A stretch of 64,000 bases of DNA, from positions 62,001-126,000 of the forward strand of contig DASVHD010000021.1 in NCBI GenBank assembly GCA_036382775.1, read 5' to 3'. Source of the DNA: a bacterium. Lineage in GTDB: Bacteria > Hydrothermota > Tepidihabitantia > SM23-42 > JAOAFX01. The notes under the pieces are model-generated. The model did not search any database, was not told the origin of the DNA, and saw nothing but the letters and a program-made list of their open reading frames with translations. The translations under genes and the position numbers were made by a program. This document shows positions 43,601 to 52,077 of this stretch, piece by piece. The stretch's first letter is position 1. Each line of letters begins with the position of its first letter.

Positions 43601-43721
43601 TCTCTATCATTCGCTGGAGAATGTTGCGATCCAAAGAAAGATCATCGGATTTAAACCCCATCCGTTGGGGTTGCTCAGATTCAAGTTCGTTTATCCCCAC
43701 GAAACGGGGGCAAAGGTATGA
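40614..43721 (+). CDS. Cytoplasmic fusion of MCP-like helical domain and family-5 solute-binding domain
   Basis: 1035 aa, no signal peptide and no membrane helix. Residues 1 to about 540 are almost all helix. A segment at about 119-160 ('LAKNAEIKSYQAQAEGRGLA', 'VIARESLSLANRAQ') copies the hairpin tip of chemoreceptors. Residues about 548-1035 are a family-5 (peptide/nickel type) solute-binding domain: 'VNPDLVTDMNSHNLVGNVY', 'FRLKEGLKYHNGA', 'STGPFKIAAWERG', 'NNSLIRKAVAHAID'. Such domains are normally exported. SgrR is a known case of one kept in the cytoplasm as a sensor. Here a cytoplasmic ligand sensor coupled to a receptor-like rod is inferred. It follows the tRNA gene by 35 nt. Confidence 0.82.
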   Translation: MTSITEYFERNISLSAKVSAYADSLNQNSLGLNILIQQLELLFVLFQRSETLARIIRDYSKNFKKDISGFKQNFVLQENFVKNSSAQLLSISILLKTIDEMLMLVQENAKQFVTSSRSLAHLAKNAEIKSYQAQAEGRGLAVIARESLSLANRAQAPFEDFEMMLRVLKETAQPVIEQLGTIIEISQRSTSLLTRVMDSLRIIDDTVTSLQKIITGIEQQNALYKDLKNNVSNEVGQLKDQLATSQNTIDDMSVTCAEINSLAQILHTLSTIIETDGPSDANQHIVSQFNHALQENTRLLDRLPMGRKPPLFLHRIYANIQGIVAQIEELNRSTRELALFGDNLYNQMNEIVELEGQLDTFHDDAKRMVTDLNQLGTALDRDLVRIEDVVMAAGKIFSKIKTLSVFARIEESRCMDKRAVISPVVQEFTDLALNTEKPFMSMGVKLAQLKKDVHRLSREALSEIYVKPPTPDYSKIKIFLDDMVRVLQEKSKAAAEIMKITQDLTNRNASMRELGELYEEALNTITQLRTPLEHLARRKPASTPAVLKSKIVIDAELTAEPVTVNPDLVTDMNSHNLVGNVYSGLFQFGEGVDVIPGLCQEYTVSRDGTEYVFRLKEGLKYHNGAHVSIDDVRDGFLRALQGPNFNLFEMIAGAGEYISTKQKDRLHIRIIDNHNLQVKIEYPYLPFLANLATHGADPYIPGEHPLSTGPFKIAAWERGKCIILEANEHYFEGRPTIDTVNFHIQETDEDSYDRFMGGNLAVYRPAATSLLKLRRKCPETIFTIPELSIQFLCMNCTKSPFNNSLIRKAVAHAIDTKSLVKNFLENTALPAKGIFPPSMRVHNPRRVGYQFNPQKSRDMLAGAGFKHGLPDVYQLDLDESPQVVKRGEFIRDHLEKVGIRIELNPLSWRTLLDKTYKGHSILSLQGWVSDNGDPDNFMYPLFHSSSFGNSGNTFFFNHPGVDSSIVEGRKIRNINQRILHYQQLEQKILDEMPGVVLYHSLENVAIQRKIIGFKPHPLGLLRFKFVYPHETGAKV

Positions 43722-43795
43722 ATAGACCGGGGGGAGGAATGATCCAAGCGCCGGATGCTGGGCCACGGGTCCATATAATAGGGTTAGCGAAGGGA

Positions 43796-43824
43796 TTGAC
43801 AAGACCCATGAAAATGAATATAAG
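43796..43824 (+). promoter_or_regulatory. Promoter of the coiled-coil gene
   Basis: TTGACA (43796-43801), 17 bp, TATAAG (43819-43824), 11 nt to the ATG. The leader would be only about 4-5 nt. Confidence 0.6.
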
Positions 43825-43835
43825 TAGGGGGCACC

Positions 43836-46034
43836 ATGGCTAAAAAAGATGAAAAAGATGATATAGATATTCTGGCGGACCTTGAGGAAAAGCTCGGTGA
43901 ACTTGAAAAGGTGGAAAAGGACATTGCCGCTAAGAATAAGGAATTGAAGACCACGGAGGACAAGCTGGCAGAGGTTTATTCTTCCCAGATGGAAGCGTCA
44001 TCAGAGGTCGAGGATCTTAAAAAAACTCTGCAGGAATTGCGGAAAGACGAGAAAACCATGCGGGATTCGGTCAAAACCATGGAAAAGGACGCCCAGCGCG
44101 CTGAAACATCGCAGAAAGAATACAGCAAATTGTCCACTGACAGTGAAAAACTTTCGTCCAAGGTAAAAGAACTCAAAACCGAGCATGATAAGTTGATGGA
44201 CGAAAAGGGCCGGTTTGACAGCAAACTGGAGGAAGCGCGCGAAAAATACCGGGATCTTTCGAAAAACCTCAATACCCTGGAATCCGATTATAATAAAAAG
44301 CATAAAGAATACGCGGAACTGGAAAAAAATCACAACGAAATAAAGAGCCGGACCGAGGAGCTCAAGAGCGAGTATCAAAACATTGAGCAGACCCTTCGAA
44401 CGGCGCTGGCGGACCTGCGGGCGACCGAGAAAGACCTCAAGATCATGAATGAGGAGAGGAATACGCTGACCAAGGAACTCAGCACGGCCCGCAAGTCGTT
44501 TGAAAAAGAAGATTCTAAATACCAGAAACTTTCGGGCGAAGTCACCGCGCTGGCCAACAGGAAAGAGGAATTGGAAAAGGAGATCGTTAGCCTGAGGGAA
44601 GAGGAGCCGGAGTTGGCCGCGCGCGTCAAGGAATTAAAGGATGACCTTATCGAGCAGACCGAATCGGTAGAGTCGCTGCAGAACAAGATCAAGGGGTTGA
44701 CGAAAGAAGAGGAGCGTCTTCATAAAGAGAACGAAGAATTCACGAAACTAAAGAACGAATACGACAAGACCAAGCAGGAGCTGAAGAAATTGAAGGAAGA
44801 AGAATCGGATCTGGTGTCCCAGATATCGAACTACCAGCTGGAGCAGACGACGCTTGAAGCATCCATAAAAGATATGGATGATAAGTATAAGGACGCCAAG
44901 AAGAAAGAATCCGACCTGCAGAAGGAGAGCACTAAAGGCGCCAAGGAGCTGGAAACTCTGACCGGCGAGATCGCGGTTTTGAAAAAGGACCAGGAAGCGC
45001 TGACGCCAAAGGTCAGCGAGCTTAAGGCGATGGAAAGAGATCTGCGAAAGATCGAACCCGAGTACAAGAAACTGGCGGCTGAGCACGAGACTCGCAAGAA
45101 GGAAGCGACCGAACTCGGCAGCTCGATCGAGCTGGCGAAGAAAAAAATAAGCGAATTGAAACCAGAGGTGGAAAAGCTCGAGGAAATGAGCAAAGAGAGC
45201 AAGGCGGCCAAAGCCGAGCTTGAAAAGGCCAGCAAGGAACTGAAGGAAGCGAAGGAAAAGCTTGTTGAATACAGTGATGAATACAAGAAAATGAAAGAAG
45301 AACTGCCGGCCATGAAGAAAGAATACGGCGAGCTGCAGGAAGCCCTCGAAGAAAGTGAAAAAGTCAAACAACTGCTGGATACACGGAAGAAAGAAATGTC
45401 CTTGACCGAAGGCAAACTGAAGGATCGCAGTAACGAGGTCGAGGAATTGGAAGAGAAACTGGAGCTTTTGAAGAAAGAGGAAGAAAAGGCCGCTGAAAAT
45501 TTGAATAAAGAGACCAGGGAGCTCCTGGCCGAGCGGGACGGCTATCAGAAGGAGATCAATAAGCTCACCGAGCAGAAAAGAACGCTCGAAGAAAAGATGG
45601 GCGATCTGAAGATCAAAACTTCAGAGTTCGAAGGCAAGGTGGAGAAGGCGAAAGCCGTCGACGCGAACATGCTATCCAAGATCGACCAGCGGCGAGCGGA
45701 ATTGATCGAAGTCGACAACGAGATCGAGGAAAAACGCAAACAAATAGCCCAGATGCTAACGGTCGAGCAGGACAAACTGGAACGCATGCAAAAGGAATCC
45801 CAGGAACTGGAAGCCAAGAGAAAAGAAGCTTCTGTCGTTATTTTGAAAGCCGACGATTTCAAGAGCTCGGTGTCGAAACTGATGGTTCAGAAAGAAAGCC
45901 TGGACAAGGAAGTCCATGACAAAAAGGCGGAGTTGGAAAAGATCAAGATCTTCATCGCCCGTCTTAAAGAGGCGCAAGCGTCACCACAGAAAGAAACGAA
46001 AGACAAGGACAAGAAACAGCCGATATCATTCTGA
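43836..46034 (+). CDS. Long coiled-coil protein
   Basis: 732 aa, nearly all charged heptad repeats (Lys/Glu/Leu-rich) from about residue 10 to 710, without signal peptide, membrane helix or ATPase head. It resembles the arm of SMC-type proteins only in composition. A few Gly/Pro residues (for example 'EEPEL', 'ALTPKV') interrupt the rod. It could be a cytoskeletal or scaffold filament. It lies after the MCP-like fusion gene but has its own promoter. The function cannot be named from sequence. Confidence 0.82.
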   Translation: MAKKDEKDDIDILADLEEKLGELEKVEKDIAAKNKELKTTEDKLAEVYSSQMEASSEVEDLKKTLQELRKDEKTMRDSVKTMEKDAQRAETSQKEYSKLSTDSEKLSSKVKELKTEHDKLMDEKGRFDSKLEEAREKYRDLSKNLNTLESDYNKKHKEYAELEKNHNEIKSRTEELKSEYQNIEQTLRTALADLRATEKDLKIMNEERNTLTKELSTARKSFEKEDSKYQKLSGEVTALANRKEELEKEIVSLREEEPELAARVKELKDDLIEQTESVESLQNKIKGLTKEEERLHKENEEFTKLKNEYDKTKQELKKLKEEESDLVSQISNYQLEQTTLEASIKDMDDKYKDAKKKESDLQKESTKGAKELETLTGEIAVLKKDQEALTPKVSELKAMERDLRKIEPEYKKLAAEHETRKKEATELGSSIELAKKKISELKPEVEKLEEMSKESKAAKAELEKASKELKEAKEKLVEYSDEYKKMKEELPAMKKEYGELQEALEESEKVKQLLDTRKKEMSLTEGKLKDRSNEVEELEEKLELLKKEEEKAAENLNKETRELLAERDGYQKEINKLTEQKRTLEEKMGDLKIKTSEFEGKVEKAKAVDANMLSKIDQRRAELIEVDNEIEEKRKQIAQMLTVEQDKLERMQKESQELEAKRKEASVVILKADDFKSSVSKLMVQKESLDKEVHDKKAELEKIKIFIARLKEAQASPQKETKDKDKKQPISF

Positions 46035-46110
46035 AAAACCAATAATGCGAATGATATCGAATCATACATGCGTCGTGTTATCGTGCAATAAATAACCGCA
46101 ATAAATTTCA

Positions 46111-46941
46111 ATGCGCTATCTATCTTTAGTATTCGGTACGGTCATCGCGGCACTCGGATACGCGGTGTTCTTGATCCCCCACAACATCGTCCCCGGCGGT
46201 ATTTCCGGCATCGCGATCGTCATGCACATACTATTAAAGACGCCGGTCGGCATCGTGGTGATCATCCTCAATCTGCCGCTCTTTTTCATCGCCATGAGGA
46301 TTCTCGGCATTTCATTCGGTGTGAAGTCGATCGTGGTGATCATCGCCATGAACCTGCTCATCGACCTCCTGGTCTATACGACCAGGATACCGACGCCAAC
46401 GCAGAGCGCGATGCTTGCTTCGCTTTATGGCGGGGTCATGCTCGGAGTCGGTCTGGGTCTGATATTCCGCGGAGGAGCGAACACCGGCGGTTCGGATATC
46501 ATCGGGCAGATCCTGAACCGCTATACGAACATATCGGTCGGCATGTGGATATTCGTTGTCGATTTCATTGTTATCACGTTCGCCGGTTTTGCCACACACT
46601 CGGTGGAAAAAGCGCTCTATGGATACCTGGCGCTCTTCATATCCACCAAGGTCGTCGATCTGATGCTTGAAGGCATGGACTATGCGCGGGCCCTGTTCAT
46701 TATCAGCGATAAGACCGATGCCGTCGTCAAGGCGATCTATGAACAGACCGGCCGCGGTCTTACGGTACTGGACGGTTTTTCTCCTTATACCAAGGGTAAA
46801 AAGCCGGTCATTTTCTGCGTTATCACAAAACGCGAATCCGAGCGGTTCAAGACGGTCGTGAAGAATGTCGACCAGGAGGCGTTCGTGATCCTGACCAATG
46901 TGTTCGAGGTCCTGGGTAAAGGATTCAGAACGAGGGTGTAG
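46111..46941 (+). CDS. YitT-family membrane protein (DUF161 plus DUF2179)
   Basis: 276 aa. Five to six membrane segments in the first 190 residues, with 'FLIPHNIVPGGISGIAIVMH' and 'FRGGANTGGSDIIGQIL' typical of YitT (DUF161). The C-terminal 80 residues are the soluble DUF2179 domain ('GRGLTVLDGFSPYTKG', 'FVILTNVFEVLGKGF'). The role of the family is not well known. No Shine-Dalgarno sequence is seen; a weak ATAAAT box lies 4 nt before the ATG, so it may be another leaderless gene. Confidence 0.87.
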   Translation: MRYLSLVFGTVIAALGYAVFLIPHNIVPGGISGIAIVMHILLKTPVGIVVIILNLPLFFIAMRILGISFGVKSIVVIIAMNLLIDLLVYTTRIPTPTQSAMLASLYGGVMLGVGLGLIFRGGANTGGSDIIGQILNRYTNISVGMWIFVVDFIVITFAGFATHSVEKALYGYLALFISTKVVDLMLEGMDYARALFIISDKTDAVVKAIYEQTGRGLTVLDGFSPYTKGKKPVIFCVITKRESERFKTVVKNVDQEAFVILTNVFEVLGKGFRTRV

Positions 46942-46964
46942 GGACAAAGGACTGACATGCCGTC

Positions 46965-46992
46965 TTGTCACAAAGATCGATTTATGTATAAT
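46965..46992 (+). promoter_or_regulatory. Promoter of radC
   Basis: TTGTCA (46965-46970), 16 bp, TATAAT (46987-46992). The ATG at 46995 lies 2 nt after the box, before the expected RNA start, so the ATG at 47004 is the likely start with a leader of about 4 nt. Confidence 0.65.
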
Positions 46993-47003
46993 GTATGCCG
47001 ATC

Positions 47004-47684
47004 ATGAGGATAAAGGACTGGCCCGAGGCCGACCGGCCCCGGGAAAAACTATACGAACAAGGGACTTACGGTCTGACCGACGCCGAACTGCTCGCGATCC
47101 TCATCGGCAAGGGCACCAGGAACATCACCGCGCTTGATATTGCCCGGAGGCTGCTGAATGAATACGGCACGCTAAAGAATCTCGGCGAAAGGCCGGTAGT
47201 CGAACTGGAAAAGCTGAAGATCCCCGGTCTGGGCCGGGCGAAAATAGTGACGATAATCGCGGGCCTGGAACTGGGGAAGCGGTCATTGTCCAGGAAAGGG
47301 GAGAAGGAAGTTCTCTTCAACAAACCCCATGATGTATTTGATTATTACGCGCCGTACATTTCAGGCCTGAAGCACGAGCTCTTCAAGGTCGCGGCCGTGA
47401 ACGGCAAGAACAAACTGCTTAAGGACACGACAATATCCAAAGGTATTCTTGACACGAGCATAACGCATCCCCGCGAGGTGTTCAAGTTCGCTTTGGCAGA
47501 AAGCGCGAGCGGTCTTTTCCTGATCCATAACCATCCGAGCGGCATCATGAAGCCGTCGGATGATGACCTGCGAATAACCGAGCGGCTGCGCAGCGCCGGT
47601 GAGATCATGGGCATGAGGATCATCGACCATATCATTGTTTCCGACTCGGGATTCTACTCATTCGCCGAGCACAACCTGCTTTGA
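47004..47684 (+). CDS. radC: RadC-family JAMM/MPN domain protein
   Basis: 226 aa from the ATG at 47004 ('MRIKDWPEADRPREKL', the usual RadC opening). A helix-hairpin-helix region (about 55-85, 'LKIPGLGRAKI') precedes the JAMM domain with the metal motif 'HNHPSGIMKPSDDD' (HxH...D). RadC was long called a DNA repair protein, but its biochemical role is unproven. A bidirectional terminator follows. Confidence 0.9.
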   Translation: MRIKDWPEADRPREKLYEQGTYGLTDAELLAILIGKGTRNITALDIARRLLNEYGTLKNLGERPVVELEKLKIPGLGRAKIVTIIAGLELGKRSLSRKGEKEVLFNKPHDVFDYYAPYISGLKHELFKVAAVNGKNKLLKDTTISKGILDTSITHPREVFKFALAESASGLFLIHNHPSGIMKPSDDDLRITERLRSAGEIMGMRIIDHIIVSDSGFYSFAEHNLL

Positions 47685-47700
47685 TATATTGGTTTATGTA

Positions 47701-47733
47701 AAAAAGCCCCGGTAAAATAAACCGGGGCTTTTT
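47701..47733. terminator. Bidirectional terminator between radC and the subtilase gene
   Basis: AAAAAGCCCCGGT (47701-47713), 7-nt loop, ACCGGGGCTTTTT (47721-47733); a 13-bp perfect stem with T-runs on both strands. Confidence 0.88.
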
Positions 47734-47750
47734 ATTTATAGCTTACAGCT

Positions 47751-50513
47751 TTAATGCGTTAAGACCAGTTTCTGCGTGCTTGATCCCTCTTCGGTCTCCA
47801 CGCGCACGAAGTAGACGCCGTCCGCGACTTTCATGTTGGTCGCGTCGCGGCGGTTCCACCGGATATTCTGTGAACCGGCATTGAGGTTGATGCGGTTGAC
47901 GATCCTTCCGGCAACGTCGAAGATCTTCAGATCAGCCACGGAACGCGGATTGACCTGAAATACCACATCGGCTGCAGCCGGGTTCGGAGCGATCGCCAGC
48001 AGAACCTGCGACCGGCCCGGATCTTTGACCTGCTCTTCGACCTCCAGGGCCGGTACATAGAATCCCTTGACCTTCACGATTTCGTTCTCATGGGGAGTGC
48101 CAGCCGTGATCTCGGGGATCGTGATCCAGTAATTGCCGTCCCTTGGATCAAACTCGATACCACGGGGGTTCCAGCCGGGATTCAACAGAAAGCGTCGGCC
48201 TGTGAGGGTTGGCGGTTCGGTGTTGGCATACTCTACCACGCCCACGCTGTCCAGGGCAGTACCACCTGAATTGAACCAGGTCTGGACCTGGACAAAAGTG
48301 TTGCCGAGGCTGTCATAAGCGATGCACCGGTTGTTGTAATTTGCAAAGATCGGCGCGTCGTATGAATTTACATTGCCCAGGGTATCACCGATGAAGAAAT
48401 ACCCCAGCGCGCCCAACGCGACCCTGCGGTCTATATACCACATTGTATTGGTCGGACAAAGAGCCAGACCTACCGGGTAGTCTGGACACGGGCTCGTGAA
48501 CTGTCTGAGAACCGCTCCGGTCGTCTTGTTTATCTTATATACCTGTTTTAGATACCATCCCGTAACGTAGAGTCTATCATCGTATCGCGAATACGTGATA
48601 TCACTGCAGCAGGTATCCGGTTGCGTGATCGTACCATATGATGTTACGAAACTATCGGATGAGAAAACGAAGATCTGCCGGCCGTATCCATCGCAGACAT
48701 AAAGCCGGTCGCCGACCCTGTCATAGGCCGCGCCATAAATGAACCGTTCGGTGTTCGACACTGGCGTCAGTTTCGGGCCCCAGATTATCTGCCCCGGCGC
48801 CGTACCGACCATCAGCGAGAAGCCACGCACCCAGGTAGTTTCGGCCGCGGCCAGGACGAGCGAGAAATTCACCACGGTGCCCGGCGGCGTAGCCGCTGCC
48901 ACCGTGACATCAAAGGGATCAGAGGCATTGTTCGCGCTGTCGCCGCTGTTGACCGCGCCATAGGTGTACAGCGAATCCGTGATTGTGATATAGGACGAAG
49001 CGGTCCGCAGCGTGCTCTGAACGCTGGTTGCGGGCTGGCTTCCCGTGTTCCTTATATAACACACGATGCCGGCATATTCACCGGGATCCAGCTTGCCATT
49101 GGCGTTATTGTCGTTCACGACCTGGTTGCGGCTGAGGATCAGGTTGGGCCGGTTGCTCGTCGGCACAGCTTGCAGGGAGCGCCACAGGTTAATCCGGCCC
49201 CAGCCGTAGTCGTAGTTGGGGTAAGTATAACCGGATGGCTGGTCGCAGTTTTGATAGAACAGGTCGTATAGGTCCTGGACCGTCAGGTTCATATTCTTTT
49301 GCAGGAGCACGGCTGTTCCACCAGTCACATGCGGCGAAGCCATCGAGGTTCCGCTCATGGCTCCATAGCCGCCGGTGTTCAAGCTGGAACGAACGTTTTC
49401 GCCAGGCGCTGAAACATCTGGTTTTAGCAGGTTCCAGGTCGAATAATACCAATAGGTGGGATTGTTAATAGGATCGATGTCTGGCGCTGGACCGCGTGAT
49501 GAAAAGTTCGATACGGCGTCACCGCTATTGGTGGAACCGACGCCGATAGTCAGTGGATAACTGCCCGGCGCGCCGACCGTACCAGAGCCCGGTCCGGAGT
49601 TGCCGTTGGAGAAGACCGGCAGTACACCAAGCGCTTTCCAGTTCAGGACTTTCGTCCAGAAGTACAGTTCAGAACCATTGGAATTGCCCCAGGAATTACC
49701 GATCACCCGGATATCGATACCACCGGCCTTTAGGTTGGCGAGGTACTGCATGCAGGTGTCAATTGCCGCATTAGTCCCGGATCCACCGGCATCAAATGCC
49801 TTGGTCGGGATAAACTGGGCGCCATAAGCGACACCCACATCATCGGTGAACGTGCCATAGCCGTCACCGCCGCAGATCGTGCCCATTGTATGTGTGCCGT
49901 GCCCATGGTCATCATACGGCGTACCCTGGAAAGCTACGCCATCTACCCAGTAAGGTGATAACCATTTACCGGTCAACGCAGCATGGGTTGTTAGCACGCC
50001 AGTATCAATATGCCCAACGATTACGCCGGTCCCATCATAACCAGCAAGCCAGCACGAATCCGCGCAGATCTTCGCGATGTTCCATTCGGCAACGCGGGAA
50101 TTGAGGGTTTCCTCGCCCGGGATAAAATCAAGCTTAACAACGGCGTTGCTGCAAATGAACCAAACGTCATCGCGCCGCGCCAATTCCTGGACCACATCTT
50201 TTGTCGCTTTCACGTGAAAACCGTTGAAGATCCAGAATTGTCCGCCCATTTCCGCTTTGTTCGCGGGCAATGACCGGATATAGGCAACGATGTCTTTCTG
50301 CGAGTTGTCCGCGACCTGCTTGAATACCCCGCATTTTTCCTGAGGGTTCATGCCCTCAAGGTTTGCGTAAGGGTATTCCGTGTCCATGTTGACGATGACC
50401 ACGATTTTTTCGTTCAGTTGCGCGTTTTCCAATACCGGGAGCAGGTCTGGCGTAAGCTTGCCTGGAACCGGTGGCAGAACAGCCAGTATAGCGATAAACA
50501 CTAATGCATGCAT
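47751..50513 (-). CDS. Secreted subtilisin-like serine peptidase (S8) with sorting domain
   Basis: 920 aa. Signal peptide about 1-18, inhibitor-like propeptide (about 35-130), S8 domain with catalytic Asp170 (GHIDTGV), His205 (HGHGTHTMG) and Ser390 (SGTSMASPHVTGG), and oxyanion Asn in 'VIGNSWGNSNG'. After it come a CARDB-like Ig segment ('DNNANGKLDPGEYAG') and a propeller-like region. The last 80 residues are a FlgD-like sorting domain ('ADGVYFVRV...QKLVLTH'). Probably a surface or secreted protease exported by the type IX-like route. AGGAGG lies 5 nt before the ATG. Confidence 0.9.
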   Translation of the reverse strand: MHALVFIAILAVLPPVPGKLTPDLLPVLENAQLNEKIVVIVNMDTEYPYANLEGMNPQEKCGVFKQVADNSQKDIVAYIRSLPANKAEMGGQFWIFNGFHVKATKDVVQELARRDDVWFICSNAVVKLDFIPGEETLNSRVAEWNIAKICADSCWLAGYDGTGVIVGHIDTGVLTTHAALTGKWLSPYWVDGVAFQGTPYDDHGHGTHTMGTICGGDGYGTFTDDVGVAYGAQFIPTKAFDAGGSGTNAAIDTCMQYLANLKAGGIDIRVIGNSWGNSNGSELYFWTKVLNWKALGVLPVFSNGNSGPGSGTVGAPGSYPLTIGVGSTNSGDAVSNFSSRGPAPDIDPINNPTYWYYSTWNLLKPDVSAPGENVRSSLNTGGYGAMSGTSMASPHVTGGTAVLLQKNMNLTVQDLYDLFYQNCDQPSGYTYPNYDYGWGRINLWRSLQAVPTSNRPNLILSRNQVVNDNNANGKLDPGEYAGIVCYIRNTGSQPATSVQSTLRTASSYITITDSLYTYGAVNSGDSANNASDPFDVTVAAATPPGTVVNFSLVLAAAETTWVRGFSLMVGTAPGQIIWGPKLTPVSNTERFIYGAAYDRVGDRLYVCDGYGRQIFVFSSDSFVTSYGTITQPDTCCSDITYSRYDDRLYVTGWYLKQVYKINKTTGAVLRQFTSPCPDYPVGLALCPTNTMWYIDRRVALGALGYFFIGDTLGNVNSYDAPIFANYNNRCIAYDSLGNTFVQVQTWFNSGGTALDSVGVVEYANTEPPTLTGRRFLLNPGWNPRGIEFDPRDGNYWITIPEITAGTPHENEIVKVKGFYVPALEVEEQVKDPGRSQVLLAIAPNPAAADVVFQVNPRSVADLKIFDVAGRIVNRINLNAGSQNIRWNRRDATNMKVADGVYFVRVETEEGSSTQKLVLTH

Positions 50514-50623
50514 TATGCCTCCTTTTTTACGGTTATGTTTTTAAGCATTTTCTTGTCAATAATACAGATACCATTAAGCCCGAATCACCTATCTCCCTGT
50601 CATTTTCCGATTATTTATTAAAA

Positions 50624-50635
50624 CCCACCTCCTTC
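50624..50635 (-). promoter_or_regulatory. Orphan Shine-Dalgarno motif in the subtilase leader
   Basis: Minus-strand GAAGGAGGTGGG lies about 110 nt before the start codon and is followed by TTTTAATAAATAATC, with no usable start. The true site (AGGAGG) is next to the ATG at 50513. Confidence 0.5.
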
Positions 50636-50688
50636 TAATAATAGACTTAATTCTAAGTTAATGCTCAACAATATAAAACTTATAGATA

Positions 50689-50716
50689 ATTATATGTACA
50701 ATATTTCATTTGTCAA
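50689..50716 (-). promoter_or_regulatory. Promoter of the subtilase gene
   Basis: On the minus strand TTGACA (50716-50711), 16 bp, TATAAT (50694-50689). Leader of about 170 nt. Confidence 0.7.
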
Positions 50717-50742
50717 TGTACGCGATGAAGTCTAGTCCAATT

Positions 50743-51708
50743 TCAACCGGAGAGGATCTTGATCACCCGGTATATCCTGGTATCGACTGACTTTTTCTTT
50801 GTATAGGTATTTCTGAAGGGGGTGAACTGGATCTTCCCTTTGATCTCACCGACCAAACAGCCGAACTTGCGGCGGCGGACAGCGAGCACGGCCTCGTAGC
50901 CAAGCTTGGACGCCAGGATGCGGTCGTTGGCCGTGGGCGAGCCGCCCCGCTGGATATAGCCCAGGACCGCGACCCGCGAATCCTCGCCGGTCCTGCGTTT
51001 TACTTTTCGGGCGATCTCAAGAGCATTACCCGCCTCGTCGCCTTCCGATACAATGATAATGTTCGAGCGCTTACCTTTTTTAATATTATTTTTAATAGTA
51101 TCCGCAATCTCCTTGATATCAGTTGGAGTTTCCGGGATCAGCACATCCTCGGCGCCGCCGGCAAGCGCCGTGGCCAGGCTGATAAAACCGGAATACCGAC
51201 CCATTACTTCAATAAAGAACACGCGCTCCAGGGACGAGGCAGTGTCCCGTATCCGGTCGACCGCTTCCATCGCGCTGTTGATCGCCGTGTCAAAACCGAT
51301 CGTGAGATCCGTGCCGTAAAGATCGTTATCTATGGTGCCGGGCAGCCCGATCATGTTCGCCTTGTGCTTTTTTGAAAATTCGTCGGCACCCCGCATCGTA
51401 CCATCGCCGCCAATGACGATGACCGCCTCAATGCCGTTCCTGATCATGATGGCGCGGGCTTTTTTCATGCCGCTCGCTTTTAAAAATTCGTCGGACCGGG
51501 CCGTACCGATGATGATCCCTCCGCGCTGGATGATATTGGCAACGGATCCGCGGTCCAGGGGGATGAGGTCGTTGTTGATCAATCCCTGGTAGCCGTGCCT
51601 GATACCGACGACCGGGATCCTCAGGTAATGCGCAGTCCTGACGACGGCACGCAGGGCCGCATTCATGCCCGGCGCGTCGCCGCCGCTGGTCAAGACCCCG
51701 ATCTTCAT
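50743..51708 (-). CDS. pfkA: 6-phosphofructokinase
   Basis: 321 aa, usual length. Phosphorylates fructose 6-phosphate in glycolysis. 'TSGGDAPGMNAALRAVV' and 'VIGGDGTMRGA' form the nucleotide site; 'LPGTIDNDLYGTDLTIGFDT' carries the catalytic Asp; 'VEVMGRYSGFI' (here IEVMGRYSGFI) completes the active site. The GGDGT with Gly after Asp points to ATP rather than pyrophosphate use. The ATG is 6 nt from a TATAAT box, so leaderless. Confidence 0.94.
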   Translation of the reverse strand: MKIGVLTSGGDAPGMNAALRAVVRTAHYLRIPVVGIRHGYQGLINNDLIPLDRGSVANIIQRGGIIIGTARSDEFLKASGMKKARAIMIRNGIEAVIVIGGDGTMRGADEFSKKHKANMIGLPGTIDNDLYGTDLTIGFDTAINSAMEAVDRIRDTASSLERVFFIEVMGRYSGFISLATALAGGAEDVLIPETPTDIKEIADTIKNNIKKGKRSNIIIVSEGDEAGNALEIARKVKRRTGEDSRVAVLGYIQRGGSPTANDRILASKLGYEAVLAVRRRKFGCLVGEIKGKIQFTPFRNTYTKKKSVDTRIYRVIKILSG

Positions 51709-51714
51709 GATGAG

Positions 51715-51742
51715 ATTATAACCATATCTGGTACCGTGTCAA
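51715..51742 (-). promoter_or_regulatory. Leaderless promoter of pfkA
   Basis: On the minus strand TTGACA (51742-51737), 16 bp, TATAAT (51720-51715), 6 nt to the ATG at 51708. No Shine-Dalgarno sequence. Confidence 0.75.
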
Positions 51743-51771
51743 TGCGCTCAGGGCGGACTCCTCTTCACTTT

Positions 51772-51880
51772 TCCCTCCCCCTTGATGGGGGAGGATTGAG
51801 GTGGGGGTGACTACAATCAACACATGTTCTTTTTTAATTTCACCCTCCCCTTTGTCCCCTCCCATCGAGGGAGAGGTTTA
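51772..51880. repeat. REPIN-like pair of inward-facing palindromes
   Basis: The left half has a CTCCCCC / GGGGGAG stem (about 51775-51793) and tail GATTGAGGTGGGGGTGA. The right half, read on the minus strand, has CCTCTCCC / GGGAGGGG and tail ACAAAGGGGAGGGTGAA. Tails face each other across about 30 bp. The rest of the 429-bp gap 51709-52137 holds the pfkA and HU promoters and no gene. The design resembles the palindromes around the DUF559 gene. Confidence 0.65.
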
Positions 51881-52077
51881 TTTAGAGAAAAAAGTGGAGA
51901 GGAATCAAGCCGCCCGATCGACCGCGCAGCGAACGCTAAAGCGGGTGTTTATTCATAGTGCGAAACTTTTTAATAAAGCACTACGGAATGACAAAGTGGC
52001 ATTTTTATGGTTATAGGTCTGTCCTGCATCCGCGGACGCGACCCCCTGTGGAAAGCGGTAAATACGCATTTCAGGGC

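Noticed and set aside
43976-45862. Several long Ser/Leu/Phe-rich frames on the minus strand
   Set aside because: They are shadows of the Lys/Glu-rich coiled-coil gene, whose reverse strand has few stops.
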